From: Akanthomyces muscarius
Taxonomy: Eukaryota > Ascomycota > Sordariomycetes > Hypocreales > Cordycipitaceae
Length of the DNA: 64,000 nucleotides
Direction: 5' to 3'
Assembly (NCBI RefSeq): GCF_028009165.1
Contig: NC_079241.1
Location: 5,952,001 to 6,016,000 of the forward strand
Made by a program: the position numbers and the translations under genes. The notes beneath the pieces are model-generated. The model was given only the letters and a program-made list of their open reading frames with translations, was not told the DNA's origin and did no database searches. Shown piece by piece: positions 36,951-47,866 of this stretch (the stretch's first letter is position 1; each line of letters begins with the position of its first letter).

Positions 36951-37460
36951 GGCTGCGGTTTCAACTTGAAGCGGCAAAGCCGAGCGTAAGACGAAGTAGT
37001 AAATGCGAGGGAAAAAGAGGAGCTTTGGAAGAAATTACTAGGAAGAAACCAAATCACAAGAGGATGTCAACTTATATAGCGCCCGTCCGTGAACTTGCCA
37101 AGCTTCTCCAGGTTTCCATTTGTCGGCGTGCTTGATACGGCTAGCCGTTGGCGCCGCTATTATTGGGCCAGTCGCACGAACTGTCTTTTTACGACCAACT
37201 GCGCCCGCTTGAACTACCAAGTAAATTTGATGATAGTGCAAGACTAATTTAATGCCCGTTTGACAGCCTATTTGAGGGTATGCTGGTGAGGTAAAAAAAA
37301 TAAATTTTTTTTGAAAAGGACGTCCAAGTGGGAATCTCATGGTCCGTGGCTGCAAGCCATGATTTTCGGATTTGCAGTCTACCTTTTCCTTAGGCAGTTC
37401 ATATTTACAGCCCAAATCTAGGTATATATTCAAGGTCGTAATCTACTATATCTAGTCGAG
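36951..37460. other. Intergenic region
   Basis: Promoter of the GNAT gene and 3' region of the asparaginase gene. It has A/T runs near 37296-37320. A 131-codon minus-strand open frame here starts at TTG and has no motif, so it is not called. Confidence 0.5.
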
Positions 37461-38927
37461 TCACCCAAAGTGGTCGCCGTCAGGCATCTCATCCCGCGTC
37501 GTGTTGGACCAGATGCTCATCACCGGCCTGCCCTCGTCATCGATCCACGCGCGGTACATGCCGCCGCAGTTGTAGCTCATCAGGATCTCGCCGCGGGCGG
37601 CGACCACGCGGCCGTCTGCATCGCGCGTCACCACGCCCTCGATGCCAATCATGCCGCCCTCGCCCTCGCCCGTGACGCCCCAGCGGTCGCCCGCGCTGCG
37701 CTGCAGCTCGCCGCCCGGCCCGGCGACGCCGCGCAGGGCCGCCGCGCCGGGCTCGGGCTTCCAGCGGGCCATGGCCGCGACGGTGCGCACCGCGTTCACG
37801 CGCAGGAAGGAGTCGCCGTTGCCGGTGCCCGAGGCGCCCAGGGACCGCGTCGTCGTGGCTCGCGCGCTGGACGGAGCGACGGGCCTGTACGTAAAGGGCG
37901 TGGGCAGGCATTCGGCGAGGAATCCCCGCAGGGGGCCGGCAAATTCAATGGGCGAGCTGGCCGTTGTGACGGAGCGTAGAAGTTTGTCCCACGACGAGGT
38001 TTGGCCCGTCGGATCGCCCTCTTCCGTCCACTCCTCGGCCCAGAAACCCGCGCCGGGGACGGGCGTGTCGCCGACGCGGCCCGTCAGCTTGTTGGTCATG
38101 CCGCCGGTGCTGGTCGCCGCGCAGACGACGCCGTGCTCGTCCATGGCGACGGCGCCGCACGTGCCCTGCGGGAGGTACTCGTCGGCCGCCCACGTGCCAA
38201 AGGACTTTCCCTGCCTCTCCTTGTCCAGCGCCCGGACGTGCTCGTCCCAGCGCTGCTGCGTGAAGAAGTAGCTCGGCTCGATCATGGCGCAGCCGTACTG
38301 GCGCGCGAGCTGCTCGGCCGCCTCGCCGTAGAGCTGCGTGTGGCCCTGGGCCGAGGGGGCGTCCAGGCCGCGGGGCTCGAGCTCATCCTGGCCGCCGGCG
38401 AGGTCCTGCTCGCCGTGCTCGAGCATGCGCCGCGCGAGGAGGATGGGGTTGCGCACGCGCCGAAGGCCCATGACGCCGACGCCGCGCTTCTTGAAGCCCC
38501 GCGAGACCATGACCGAGGCCTCGAGCTGGTTGATGCCGTCGCGCGTAAAGACGGCGCCGTGGCCGCTGTTGAAGAGCGCGTCGTTTTCGAGCTGCACCAC
38601 GGCATGTGTAGCTACCTCCAGCGCCGAGGGACGGCGCGGGCCAGACATGGCCGTGCAGCCGTTGCTGTCTTTGCCGTTGCTGATAGTGGTGGTCATGTAC
38701 GCATGAGTGTTTGTGACCTGCACCGGCACCGCGGTTAGTCTCTCTATGGCACTGAGATCATCTCAGCGCAGGACCATGGAGCAGCAACGCACAATTCTGA
38801 GAAGAGCCTTTCTATATTGGTCATACTTTTCCACCGGGAAGCCATGCCGGACAATGTTGCCTGCACCGCCGTGGATGACCAGTCGCGGCGTGACGGTGGC
38901 GCCTGAGCTCTGCTTTTCGGAATACAT
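37461..38927 (-). CDS. Type 2 (Ntn-hydrolase) asparaginase / isoaspartyl peptidase
   Basis: Two exons (38927-38793 and 38717-37461) encode 463 residues. Exon 1 carries the family start LVIHGGAGNI. Exon 2 has SALEVATHAVVQLENDALFNSGHGAVFTRDG-type sequence and ASVMVSRGFKKRGVGVMGL, then GTCGAVAMDEHG, where Thr231 is the expected nucleophile exposed by autocleavage. TSTGGMTNKLTGRVGDTP, which binds the substrate alpha-carboxylate, follows. It should hydrolyse asparagine and/or beta-aspartyl peptides in the cytosol. The protein is longer than plant and bacterial relatives because of an insertion between the Gly-rich substrate loop and the C-terminus, including a Ser/Ala/Thr-rich segment. The splice at ATT/GTC keeps the frame; without it an in-frame stop separates the two parts. 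Confidence 0.92.
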
Positions 38928-39588
38928 GTCGAACACCGATTATCAGTATTTCCTACCACAGACCAAGGATTGAATGATGAGCCGTTATGCCCTGGCCGCA
39001 GTCGGGGACGGCAATGTAGAAGTGATCAAGTTGGGGATGCTCCGGCTCCGGTACCCTCAAGTTATTATGTAAAGCGGCAATCCAAGGCCGTTGAGTGACA
39101 CTAGGACGCCGGGCGCGGGCCCACCAAAATGCTGGGGTTTACGGAGGGCGCATCCACCTTTGATGATGGCGATGTGCTCACAAAATAGGCAGAATGAGGT
39201 TTTGGTGCTGATCATTTATTGTGCAAATTTGCGTCATTCATGTACTTTGGATACAGGGAGAAAGCGAGCCATCGCCAAGTGATGGACACCGCTAGCTGTA
39301 GTCAATCGCCTGCGTCTAGAAATGCCCTTAATCCGCCCATGAATTACCGGCCGCTCCCAAACAGGCTGAGCATGGCGCTGTATAATTAATCGAGAACTTT
39401 CGAAAGTGACCTTTCAGTTTCTGAATCGACGATTGGTTTCAAATAATAACAAAAATCTCTCAAAACGCCCCTTTCTTGGCCGTGATAGGCCGGATATCAA
39501 TGTGTTCAAACCGTCGTGATAGTGTAACCAAAATGTCCGCTGAGTGATATAAACCGAAAAGAAAATATGAAATAGTTAACATGGGATT
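38928..39588. other. Intergenic region
   Basis: About 660 bp between the start of the asparaginase gene and the 3' end of the bZIP gene. It is AT-rich near 39420-39560. No coding or RNA gene is recognised. Confidence 0.5.
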
Positions 39589-41214
39589 TTAAGCCAGACC
39601 GGCAGCAACCTTGATGGCGTTGTTGACGTCCTTGATGCGGACACCCGGGTGCTTGCCCATACAGACAGACCTTGAAGCCAGTTCTAGTTCACTTGTTAGC
39701 ATAGTCCAACATGTAGCCATGTTGGCTCGCACGACTCACCTTCGACCAAGACTCCCACGCTAATCGTCAATTTTGGCTTCTGCCATGACGGAGCACCCCA
39801 TGCATTTTCCATGCCTGGCGAGTACATGTAGGGCATCATGCCTACAGTGCCATCAGGCTGCATTTGCATGTGCATTTGCTGAAGCATAGCGTGATTTGGA
39901 GCCATGTTCATTGGCATTGAAGCGGAAACCAAGGCGTTCTGCTTCTCGTATCCTGAAGATTGAGATGAAAGTGACCCGTGGGCGCGCACCGCATCGGCAA
40001 GCTCATTGACATCCACCTCCGCCTCGACAAACTCGGCCTGCTGCGGGACGATGATTCCCAGCTGACGCAGATACAGCTCAATCTCGTCCGAGTTCAAAAA
40101 CTCCTTTTCGAACCCAAAAGTCAGTTTGATGCGCTGCTCCATCTTCTCCTCAAATGGTCCTCTTTGTGGACTGGCCTGATCTTGGAATGGCATGGTCAGG
40201 TTGTGCAGTTGTTGTGACAGCGTTCGCGCAATCGATTCGCGAGATTCAAAGAGCAGACAAAACCCAAAAACGGCAGCGTACCGTTCCGGGGGCGGGTTCG
40301 CCATCGAAGCCAAAAATAGACCGCGCTCTGTTGTCCTTCTCTGCAGTCGTCGACCAAAGGTGACCTCATGATATGATAGAGAGCTCGTCAATGGTAGTGT
40401 CGCGAACGGCGAGTGGATGGACGCAAAGCCAGCCAGATTAGGGGCGATATCCGAAGCGGTGTAGAGCGGAAACGAGGCATTGTCTGGCGTGGCCTGTGCG
40501 ACAATCTCATACGAAGCCACGGCGTCGGCCACCGCCATCTGCCCACGTGGTAGCGCTTGCTGAGCGAGGGCGGTTGTATCGGGATGGGACTTGTGGGGGC
40601 TCTGGTTTCCGCCCGAAGAGCCAGAGCTTGCCTCGACTGGGCCGCGGAAGCCGTCTGCGATTGTTGTGCGCTCGTCCTCTGGAGAAATGTAGCCAGTCTC
40701 CCCGTGGTTCATACCACAGAGTCGGAGAAAATTGTCTGTGATGGCCCTGAACCGGGCGGCAGCCTCTGACGAAGCATCCATCAGACCCTCCGAGACGACG
40801 AGATCGTGGAATCTGTGGAACTCGCGGCTCATATCGGCATTTTTCTTTTCCAGCCCCTTGACCTTTTCCTCCAAACTCGTAATGGCATTGTCCTTTCTAT
40901 GCCGATATGCCCTTTGCGCGAGGCGGATTTGTGTTCTCCGTCGCTAGCCCGCGTTAGACCTGTTTGTTGCGGCACGGAGCGGCGGATCAAGTACTTACAT
41001 CGGCAGCAGTCTCATCTTTCGTGTCTAATCGTGGCCGACCACGCGCGCGCTTCTGCTTCTGCTCTTCCGTTTCTCCAGTGATTCCCTCCTCGTCCAGCGA
41101 CGGCTTTCGCTTCCCGGTCACCGGCTTGGTGGCGCCCATGACAGACTCACCAGTAAACCCTGGCGCATACACGTTGCCCAACGACGCTTCGATGGCTGGC
41201 GCTTCCGACTTCAT
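39589..41214 (-). CDS. bZIP transcription factor with variant basic region
   Basis: Exons 41214-40999, 40943-39740 and 39683-39589 encode 504 residues if the first in-frame ATG (41214) is used. An AT-hook-like RARGRPRL near the end of exon 1 leads directly, across the intron, into the basic region RRRTQIRLAQRAYRHRKD. A short coiled-coil with LEEKVKGLEKKNADMSREF follows. The invariant Asn of the bZIP signature is Ile here. The middle is a conserved-looking domain (TFGRRLQRRTTERGLFL, PPERYAAVFGFCLLF). The last exon adds SRSVCMGKHPGVRIKDVNNAI, a C-terminal block seen in related fungal bZIP proteins. The frame stays open upstream of 41214 to about 41530 without an ATG, so an additional first exon is possible. 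Confidence 0.82.
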
Positions 41215-42215
41215 AACGGTGACGGCAGCTGCTCTGGAGCCTCGGGAGAGCGACGCTGAGGTGGTTGAGATGGTGAACAGGGCGCTGTCGTGGCCGCTCG
41301 TTGTCGACAACTTTTGGCCACGGCTGAGTCCGTGGCAATTGGATAGTGGAGCCCTGGGTTTCTCTCGCCGCGGAGGCCCGATATCTATCGGGAGCTGCAG
41401 AGCTTGCGCTTGCGATTGCGATTGCTGCAAGGCTTTGTCGAGCTCACTCGGGGCAGGGCAAATTGAATCTTTGGCCTCTCGCTGGACAATAGGTCGAATT
41501 TTGGGCGTCACTTGCGGTCTTGGCCAGGAACCTGTCCGTCATAAATTAGAGGGGACCGGACATACCTAGAGTGCTTGAGTGCGTCCCAGGACCCAGGATC
41601 ACGGGGTGGAGTCTTGAGCCCCACCTGAGTACGCGGTTTAATTGGACCTCTCTCCCCGCCTCATGTCTGCCAGTCATGCCGCTGCACGCTAAGCCCAGCC
41701 GAGACACCTTGGACGGGAGATGCCATTGATGACACCGAGATAATCTGGCACGTCTGGGCCAGGCTGTTTGCCAGATATCGGGCTGACCGGTGAGCTGCAG
41801 ATTGGACGGAATATGCCCCGGAACAGACTGGCAAGTTCTGCACGTGTTTGACACTGACCTGCTCTGTACTGGAGGTGACTATCGCCAGGTACCCAGAGGT
41901 CGATCGCCAGTGGGGCAGCCAGGGTCCGATATCAGTAACATACCTCAGTAGTCTTCCCGGCACTGTGGGAGATTGATACAGGATGGTACTAGTCGGTGAC
42001 ACGGAGAAGAATTGCCGCCGTCAGCAATCAAAGCCCAATACTGGCAGACGAATAAAGCCTCTTGCCCGGCGTGGCGTCCAAGGCCGCGACTCAAAAGTGA
42101 GAAAAGCGTGACGCATTGCCCTTGGCGAAACAATAAATAACGAATTACAGAAAGGGACATCATGCGCATATTGCGCGAGATTTTGAAAGCCCCGGGGTAT
42201 ATGTTACTTAATCAC
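41215..42215. other. Intergenic region and possible 5' part of the bZIP gene
   Basis: The minus-strand frame of the bZIP gene remains open to about 41530 (Gln/Ala-rich, no ATG), so this part may be coding if an upstream exon exists. From 41530 to 42215 there is no supported gene; the region serves as promoter of the bZIP gene and 3' region of the LYR-like gene. Confidence 0.45.
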
Positions 42216-43367
42216 TTAATAAACAGTGTTTCCTCGCGCCAGCTGCGCCTTGTCGGCCCACGACCGCAGCATGCCGTTCCTCGACCGGACCACGGCAGCC
42301 CAAGCCTGTGACGAAAAGATGTCGTGGCCGTCCATCTCAATCGCTTTACCCTGTATCTCAAGCGGGCTTAGCAAGTTGAATCCACGACCCGAGACCTTGG
42401 CGGCTCCCGCAGACTGTGTACGTTCTCTGGTCATTGATTCAGGCTCTCGAGTCTTGCCAGCTTCTTCATCAGCCAGCTCCTGCTCCGCGTCCACTATTCG
42501 CTGCAGAGCCTCACCTCGTGCGAGCCAATCCTGCCACGTCATTTCAATTTTCCACTCCAGCCACAGACGCGAAAGGTATAGACTCCACGTGTATGATTCT
42601 TCCGCATCGCCCGATGCCTCTTCGCGCGGGAGACCCTCCCTACGCAGCTGCTGCGCGACTATGCGGTCCCATTGATCCTCTGACTCGGCGGCTGGCATAA
42701 GCTCGTCTTGTATTTCGGCAATTTTGAAAATCTTGGACTGAAAAATCTTGTTTTTGCGTCCAACCATTCGCGACATGTCGTGGGGCTGCAAAGATGACGT
42801 GCGAAGAAAGGGTTGCCCCTCGGCGGTGGTCGCCATCATGGGCACACGTCGAGGTCTAGCCAAAGAATTCAGCGGTCGAGGATATGCGCTTGAAACATAT
42901 TTTGGAGTTTCTCCAGGCTTGTATTTTTTCGTAAGGAGCGGCTCTTTTGTTGCTGGTCGTTCAGTCGGCGGAAGCGCAGAAAGCCGGGTTGAAGTTTCTC
43001 TTCTAGAGGAGAGGTGACGCACGATTTGCTGGTGTTCGGCCGAGTTGACATCTTGAGATTTATTGAAGAATGATAGAAACTGTACTTCTTGTCAGATCGC
43101 CGAAACAGAAACCAACAACCAAGTCTCGGGTCGCACCTTGTAGCCAGCCGTCAGTGCGGCAAAAACGAGCCTGGGGCTAGTGTCTTTGGCATTCTTCTCG
43201 AATCGGCGGCGCAGTATCGATTGTATAGGGCAGGAACGTGCTGAGACGACACCCACATGGTCCGGCAGGGTGATCTTCTTCGCCGTCCTGGTAAGCGCCC
43301 GATACAAAGCGACCACAGCTGCATGATGTCGGGAGTCGCGTGCTGGGACGAAGTGCGTCCGAGCCAT
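42216..43367 (-). CDS. LYR-like (complex I LYR-type) domain protein
   Basis: Two exons (43367-43137 and 43079-42216, 57-bp intron) encode 364 residues. The N-terminus has VALYRALTRTAKKITLP, matching the Leu-Tyr-Arg helix of LYR proteins. IQSILRRRFEKNAKDTSPRL and FAALTAGYKFLSFFNKS follow, consistent with a three-helix LYR fold. Such proteins are usually small mitochondrial adaptors for Fe-S transfer or complex assembly. This one carries a C-terminal extension of about 260 residues with a charged linker and a Trp-rich helical part (SLYLSRLWLEWKIEMTWQDW). I see no clear presequence, which is common in this family. Specific partner unknown. The splice restores TAGYK-FLSFF continuity. Confidence 0.8.
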
Positions 43368-43712
43368 GCTTGCTTTGGGCTATAATAGCAGAGTAGCTAT
43401 TTGGTACGGTTCATGCATGTATGCGACTTTACTACCGGCCAGCGGTCAGGTCTCGTCACAATTGTGTTGGTCAGTCGAGGTTGACAGATTATTGTCGGTC
43501 GCACCCGTTGCGAGTTTGAGGACTCTGCAGCTCCCCACTTTATTACAGATGATTTCAAGATCCACATCTCGTCCAACTGCCACCTGCCAACCATGTATGT
43601 ATGGGTGAATATTTTATCTGAAGAAATGTTGCGAATTTGGTGTCCGGTTCCCAAGAATTACATGATATGGACCTGCTCTTTGGGAAAGTCAAAGGCGGCA
43701 CTTGATCCAGAA

Positions 43713-44172
43713 CTAGATCTTACTGAGAATCGGGCCGCGATAAGAGTGGCTGTCGCGCATGACTACACAGCTGTTGCGCACAGCATCGAAGGAAAGGGGA
43801 GTCACTCGGTCAAAAATGAATAATACAAAGATGTGGCAGAAGGGTTGTTCAAGGTGGAAGCCGATGAATATGCATAACGGCCAACGGGGACCAGCGACTA
43901 GCTCAAGAATTTCCATCTCCACTGTGTCGGATGGCTCGGGATCGCGCCTGTGTTTCAAGAGAAGTCCGTCGCCAACGGCGGAGAATGATGGGGAAAGTCG
44001 CACGCCGACCTCCGATGCTCCATGGAGCAAATTCGGTGCCGGGGAGTATGCTACTGCCGCCTCGGGCACGAAGCTGTTCTCAGTATCCGAGCTGTCGTCC
44101 AGAGCATCGAAGTCGTGGCGGCTGCAATGGGGATCTGCAGCCCTGTATCAGTACGCGTAGCGGGCAGCGGAT
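43713..44172 (-). CDS. Possible hypothetical protein fragment (low confidence)
   Basis: A minus-strand frame free of stops from about 44172 to 43713 reads DFDALDDSSDTENSF, then VGVRLSPSFSAVGDGLLLKH and DPEPSDTVEMEILELVAG. Its composition resembles real protein rather than shadow sequence. It has no ATG near its upstream end. It is preceded by an acceptor-like CCATTGCAG, and near the stop there is a GTAAGA donor. It could be an internal exon of an unannotated or decayed gene; a following frame (43640-43397) is a candidate next exon. No family is recognised. Confidence 0.25.
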
Positions 44173-44910
44173 ACACCCTCTACCAGTTTGCGGGCCAAAA
44201 AAGGGCCTGGATTGGTGGCAATACAACGTCTTGCCAGATCGATAGTGACGGCATGGGAAGGGTTCTGGTATGATTGACTGGTCATCGACCATCTTGCTGC
44301 ATGCAGATAGCTCAAGTTTGACTAAGCGGACCACCCAGACGAGAACACCCGAGTCGCGTCTTGAGGCTTGTGCAGCTGATATAGATGTCGGGAGCTCGGC
44401 TGATTGGCGAGGATGGTAATTTACAAAGTCCACAGCAGAAAGAGTACCTTGGACGGGTACGAAGCGTAGTTGGATAGGAACGATATGATGACGGTGCAGC
44501 TTGTGCCGACATTAAGCAGATGATCGCATTGTGCATTTTTGCAGCATGTTTTGTCAGGCGCGCATGAGAAGCATGATGCGACGTGCGAACGAAAATGCCG
44601 AATACGCGGGGCTGACCATGGCGTTGCGCCAAACCTCCTGAAGGGCGTGCGCAAGGGTGACAACGAATACGATGAAGACTCGTTGCAGCTAGACTGCATA
44701 GGCCAAGTGAGTCGGTGTACTACTAATCTAGCAAATTAGAATGCCATGCCGCGAAAGAAGCAAATGGTGGAACCACGGAGGCTCGCAAAAAGGAAAACGA
44801 AAAAGGAACAAATAATTTTGCTATTGATTCATCAAACAGGCCAGGAGCGGAGAATCGGTGGTTTTTGCTGGTGGATTCAGCCAAAAAGCATAAGTAAGTA
44901 CCTGGGCCTG

Positions 44911-45470
44911 CTAGGTAGGTATCCGTACTACTCAGTGCTGGGAGAAACCAGTCCACTCTAGAGTCCAGTCTCCGCAAAAACAAGGCTTTTAGGTTTTCCG
45001 CCTTTTGGTCACCACTAGCTACCTGCTAGCTGTAAGCAAAGGCTCCCTTTTATTATTATTTATCTATTACCTACCTACGCTTGCCCTCTCTACGCCTTGT
45101 GCGGCGAACCGGACCAGCGGTGGCCAGCAATGTCCGCTGTACATGGCGTGGTGGAGGCACTTGGCAAGTTGGCCTCGCATCCAGGGCGGGCAAAACCCAC
45201 TCAACTGCCTGGCTCACGCGCCACAGAGTCCGATCGGGCGCGGCTCTGCCGGATGCGAGAACGGTCTTTCTGTCCGGCTGTCTGGTCTGGCCTGTCCAAG
45301 GAGGGGCTTTCAGGTCGCATTGGTCACTGGGTGACTGGGTCCTTTTTCAGCGCTAGACTCCGCTGTAAAGCCCCCTCCAACACCCTGACTGACAACTGAC
45401 AGCCCGGCAAAAGCTGGTTTTGCCAGTAGGTAATCCGCAGTCCGCCTTGTCGATTAACCTACCTACCTAC
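44911..45470. repeat. Dispersed TACCTA/TAGGTA motifs
   Basis: Short runs of the tetramer-phase motif ACCT/AGGT occur at 44911-44922 (CTAGGTAGGTAT), 45069-45077 (ACCTACCTA) and 45458-45470 (ACCTACCTACCTA). The same motif returns in the next intergenic region. All are non-coding. Confidence 0.6.
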
Positions 45471-46222
45471 TGATATGTATACCTGAGTAGCCACCAACTC
45501 CGAAATTCCTGGCCCTCCCTTTTGTTCTCCTGTTGCTCCAACATGGCTCTTGTGTCTTGGTGACACGCATCGTTCCTGCATATCTCCCTTTCGACTGGCT
45601 CATGCATCCATCTCGCTCTACCAGTGCACCACCGTGACTTCCGCCTCCGCCTATGAGATACGGCATGTCATCGTTGGCCAGCGTTCGAGATTGACCCAGC
45701 CAGCCAAGCCCCCACCGTCTTGGCGACCTTGACTTGAACTGGAACCGGAACAAAGCATAAAACTCTACTTACATCTGCGTCTAATTATCGCCGTCCCTTT
45801 ACGTTTCCTTGCCTCGTTTTTTACTCCTTCATTCATCTATTCGTCGATCTGCTACACACACGATCTCGCTCCATCCCGATTACGAGCCCGCCACCACCCC
45901 GTCAAGACTGTCTCGCCCCTACGCATAACACGTTTGCGCTATCCAGACCGTTCATTCACCTAGAAGAAACGCGATCGCTGCTCGATTTCAACCTGAAAAT
46001 CAACTTTTACGCGCTTTGGTTATTGGAACCATTCTCTAGTGACCTGCAACATCACATCGACTTACAGGGAACAAGGTCCCGCAGAGCATTCGCCTAGACA
46101 ACTGCATATTGCCGCCTTTATATGCCACGCGCATCATCTTCCTCTCCAATCTGGTCGCCCGTATGAACTGTCATCATCCGGAGCAGCCGTGTTAGTGTCC
46201 TGCGAATAAGGCGTAGGGTGGC

Positions 46223-47866
46223 ATGTTTTTGCATTCTGGAGCCGGCCTCCATGGCCACGAATATACTACTCAACGCCGATCTTCCGAAATAGTACACAGA
46301 AAACAAATCCTTTTGCGATCCAGCATGCGACAGCCACTTACCGAGGAGACACGCAGGTTCTCCACGCCCTTTGCTAGCACAGAGCCTCGCGATGACCAAG
46401 AACAAGCCCGTCCGTCCAGCAATCGCCCAACTTCGCTCCCGATACAAGCTAGATCCGTTTCCGAGAGCGCAAGACACCGCGATCACTCTGTTCGATTTCG
46501 GGATCAGCCCCATATTACTCACTTTTCGACGCCTGTGCATAGCGAAGATGAGGAGTCCATTGCCGAGTCGCAATTGACGGTGGACAGTGACGTCTCCAGC
46601 CGACGTAGACGCAAGCAACGCCTCCCGCGAAAATCGACAACCTTTGCGCTGGCCCATCCTGCTCCTGGTGTACGCACAAAACAACGCCGTCTCGTCCAAT
46701 TCCGGCCCAAGGTGCTTCTTCAGCTGCAGGAACTGGGCGAAAAGCGCGCTGTTCCAGCATTCGATATTGTCCCATCTAGTCAAATCGCGGGAAGCTTCAT
46801 CATACCCGTTCTGGCGAAAAGATTTCCTAGAATGTTCAGAGCAAAGCCTAATCTTGGCCAAAACGACTTGCTGCTGATGCGCAGCGAAAACTACAACATC
46901 TCGACACCAGCTGTCCCCGGCAATGATACAAACGAAGCAATGGGCGAACGAGATGTTTTGGCAGTCGTGTCTGTAAATACCCACGAGGGCACCGACCGTG
47001 CAGAACTGACATTTCGCGATGGCTCCACGTGGTTTATTGAGGCCATTGCGAATGGTTCATACGAAATGAAAAGGGTTGATGGTTCTTCCGCTCCCATGAA
47101 AGGAAGATGGGTTCGGCGCCTGACGTCTTTGCGGACGAATAGTATGGAATCTGGCATCGCTGCGCCAGCGCAACCCATGCAGGACAAATGGACGTTCAGC
47201 ATCTTGGACCCAGCTGCGCGCCGTCATCCCATCATGGGTGTGCTCACCTCGACGTCGCTGGAGATATACGACAACTATAACACAATGTCCACCTCGAGCA
47301 GCCGCTATCCTCCCACCAAGTCATTTGTGAGCGGGAATGGCTTGCCGCATGAGGAGTACCAAAGTCCGGCTGCTTCTGTAATCGCAGAGGAGAGAAAAAC
47401 TGTGGCAGTCACTGAATACAACAAGATGCTGATGATGGTCTCAGCTACCTGGATCAGCCTTCGACAAGCCGGCTGGCCTGCAACGGCAAATCCGAAAATG
47501 GCTCGTTCCATGTCGCAGCGCTGTAGCTTGCAGAGCGATTACCCAAGAGGATCACTATCTGATTCACGGGAGAGCTCAGGAGAATTCAAGCCTCAAGATG
47601 GTACGAGTCACCAGCGCAGGAAGTCGACGGGTTGCACGCCACATCCTCAGCCACCGGTTCGATCGCTATCTGCAGCCAGCCATTTCATGCGAAAGCAGCA
47701 AGAACTGCGCCAGCAAGATTCCTCACAAGCTGGCTCGATGGACGGCCGCAATACACCCGACAGCGTCAGCAAGCCTATTCCACGCAAACGAACAATGACG
47801 AAACTGGCCTCGTGGTTGCGTAATTGCTTCGGCGGGGACGGAAGCGCACAAAAGCGCAAGACATGA
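46223..47866 (+). CDS. Basic protein of unknown function, likely filamentous-fungal
   Basis: A single exon of 547 residues from the ATG at 46223; an alternative start at 46325 would give 513. The N-terminal ~180 residues are Ser/Arg-rich, with a basic cluster RRRRKQRLPRK that may be a nuclear signal. A central part looks folded: FRPKVLLQLQELGEKRAVPAF, IIPVLAKRFPRMFRAKPNLG, LTFRDGSTWFIEAIANGSYEM and the DKWTFSILDPAARRHPIMG segment. EYNKMLMMVSATWISLRQAGW follows. The C-terminus is again low complexity and ends with RTMTKLASWLRNCFGG, a basic amphipathic helix with a Cys, a possible membrane-association element. I cannot name a family. It is preceded by a long leader and flanked by intergenic regions with TACCTA motifs. 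Confidence 0.75.
   Translation: MFLHSGAGLHGHEYTTQRRSSEIVHRKQILLRSSMRQPLTEETRRFSTPFASTEPRDDQEQARPSSNRPTSLPIQARSVSESARHRDHSVRFRDQPHITHFSTPVHSEDEESIAESQLTVDSDVSSRRRRKQRLPRKSTTFALAHPAPGVRTKQRRLVQFRPKVLLQLQELGEKRAVPAFDIVPSSQIAGSFIIPVLAKRFPRMFRAKPNLGQNDLLLMRSENYNISTPAVPGNDTNEAMGERDVLAVVSVNTHEGTDRAELTFRDGSTWFIEAIANGSYEMKRVDGSSAPMKGRWVRRLTSLRTNSMESGIAAPAQPMQDKWTFSILDPAARRHPIMGVLTSTSLEIYDNYNTMSTSSSRYPPTKSFVSGNGLPHEEYQSPAASVIAEERKTVAVTEYNKMLMMVSATWISLRQAGWPATANPKMARSMSQRCSLQSDYPRGSLSDSRESSGEFKPQDGTSHQRRKSTGCTPHPQPPVRSLSAASHFMRKQQELRQQDSSQAGSMDGRNTPDSVSKPIPRKRTMTKLASWLRNCFGGDGSAQKRKT

Larger units (their letters stand above)
43368..46222. other. Gene-poor region
   Basis: Nearly 2.9 kb with no confident gene apart from one possible minus-strand coding segment (43713-44172). 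It has TACCTA/TAGGTA-type motifs at 44911-44922, 45069-45077 and 45458-45470, and a pyrimidine-rich stretch 45790-46000 that probably belongs to the leader of the gene starting at 46223. No transposase or RNA gene is recognised. Confidence 0.5.
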
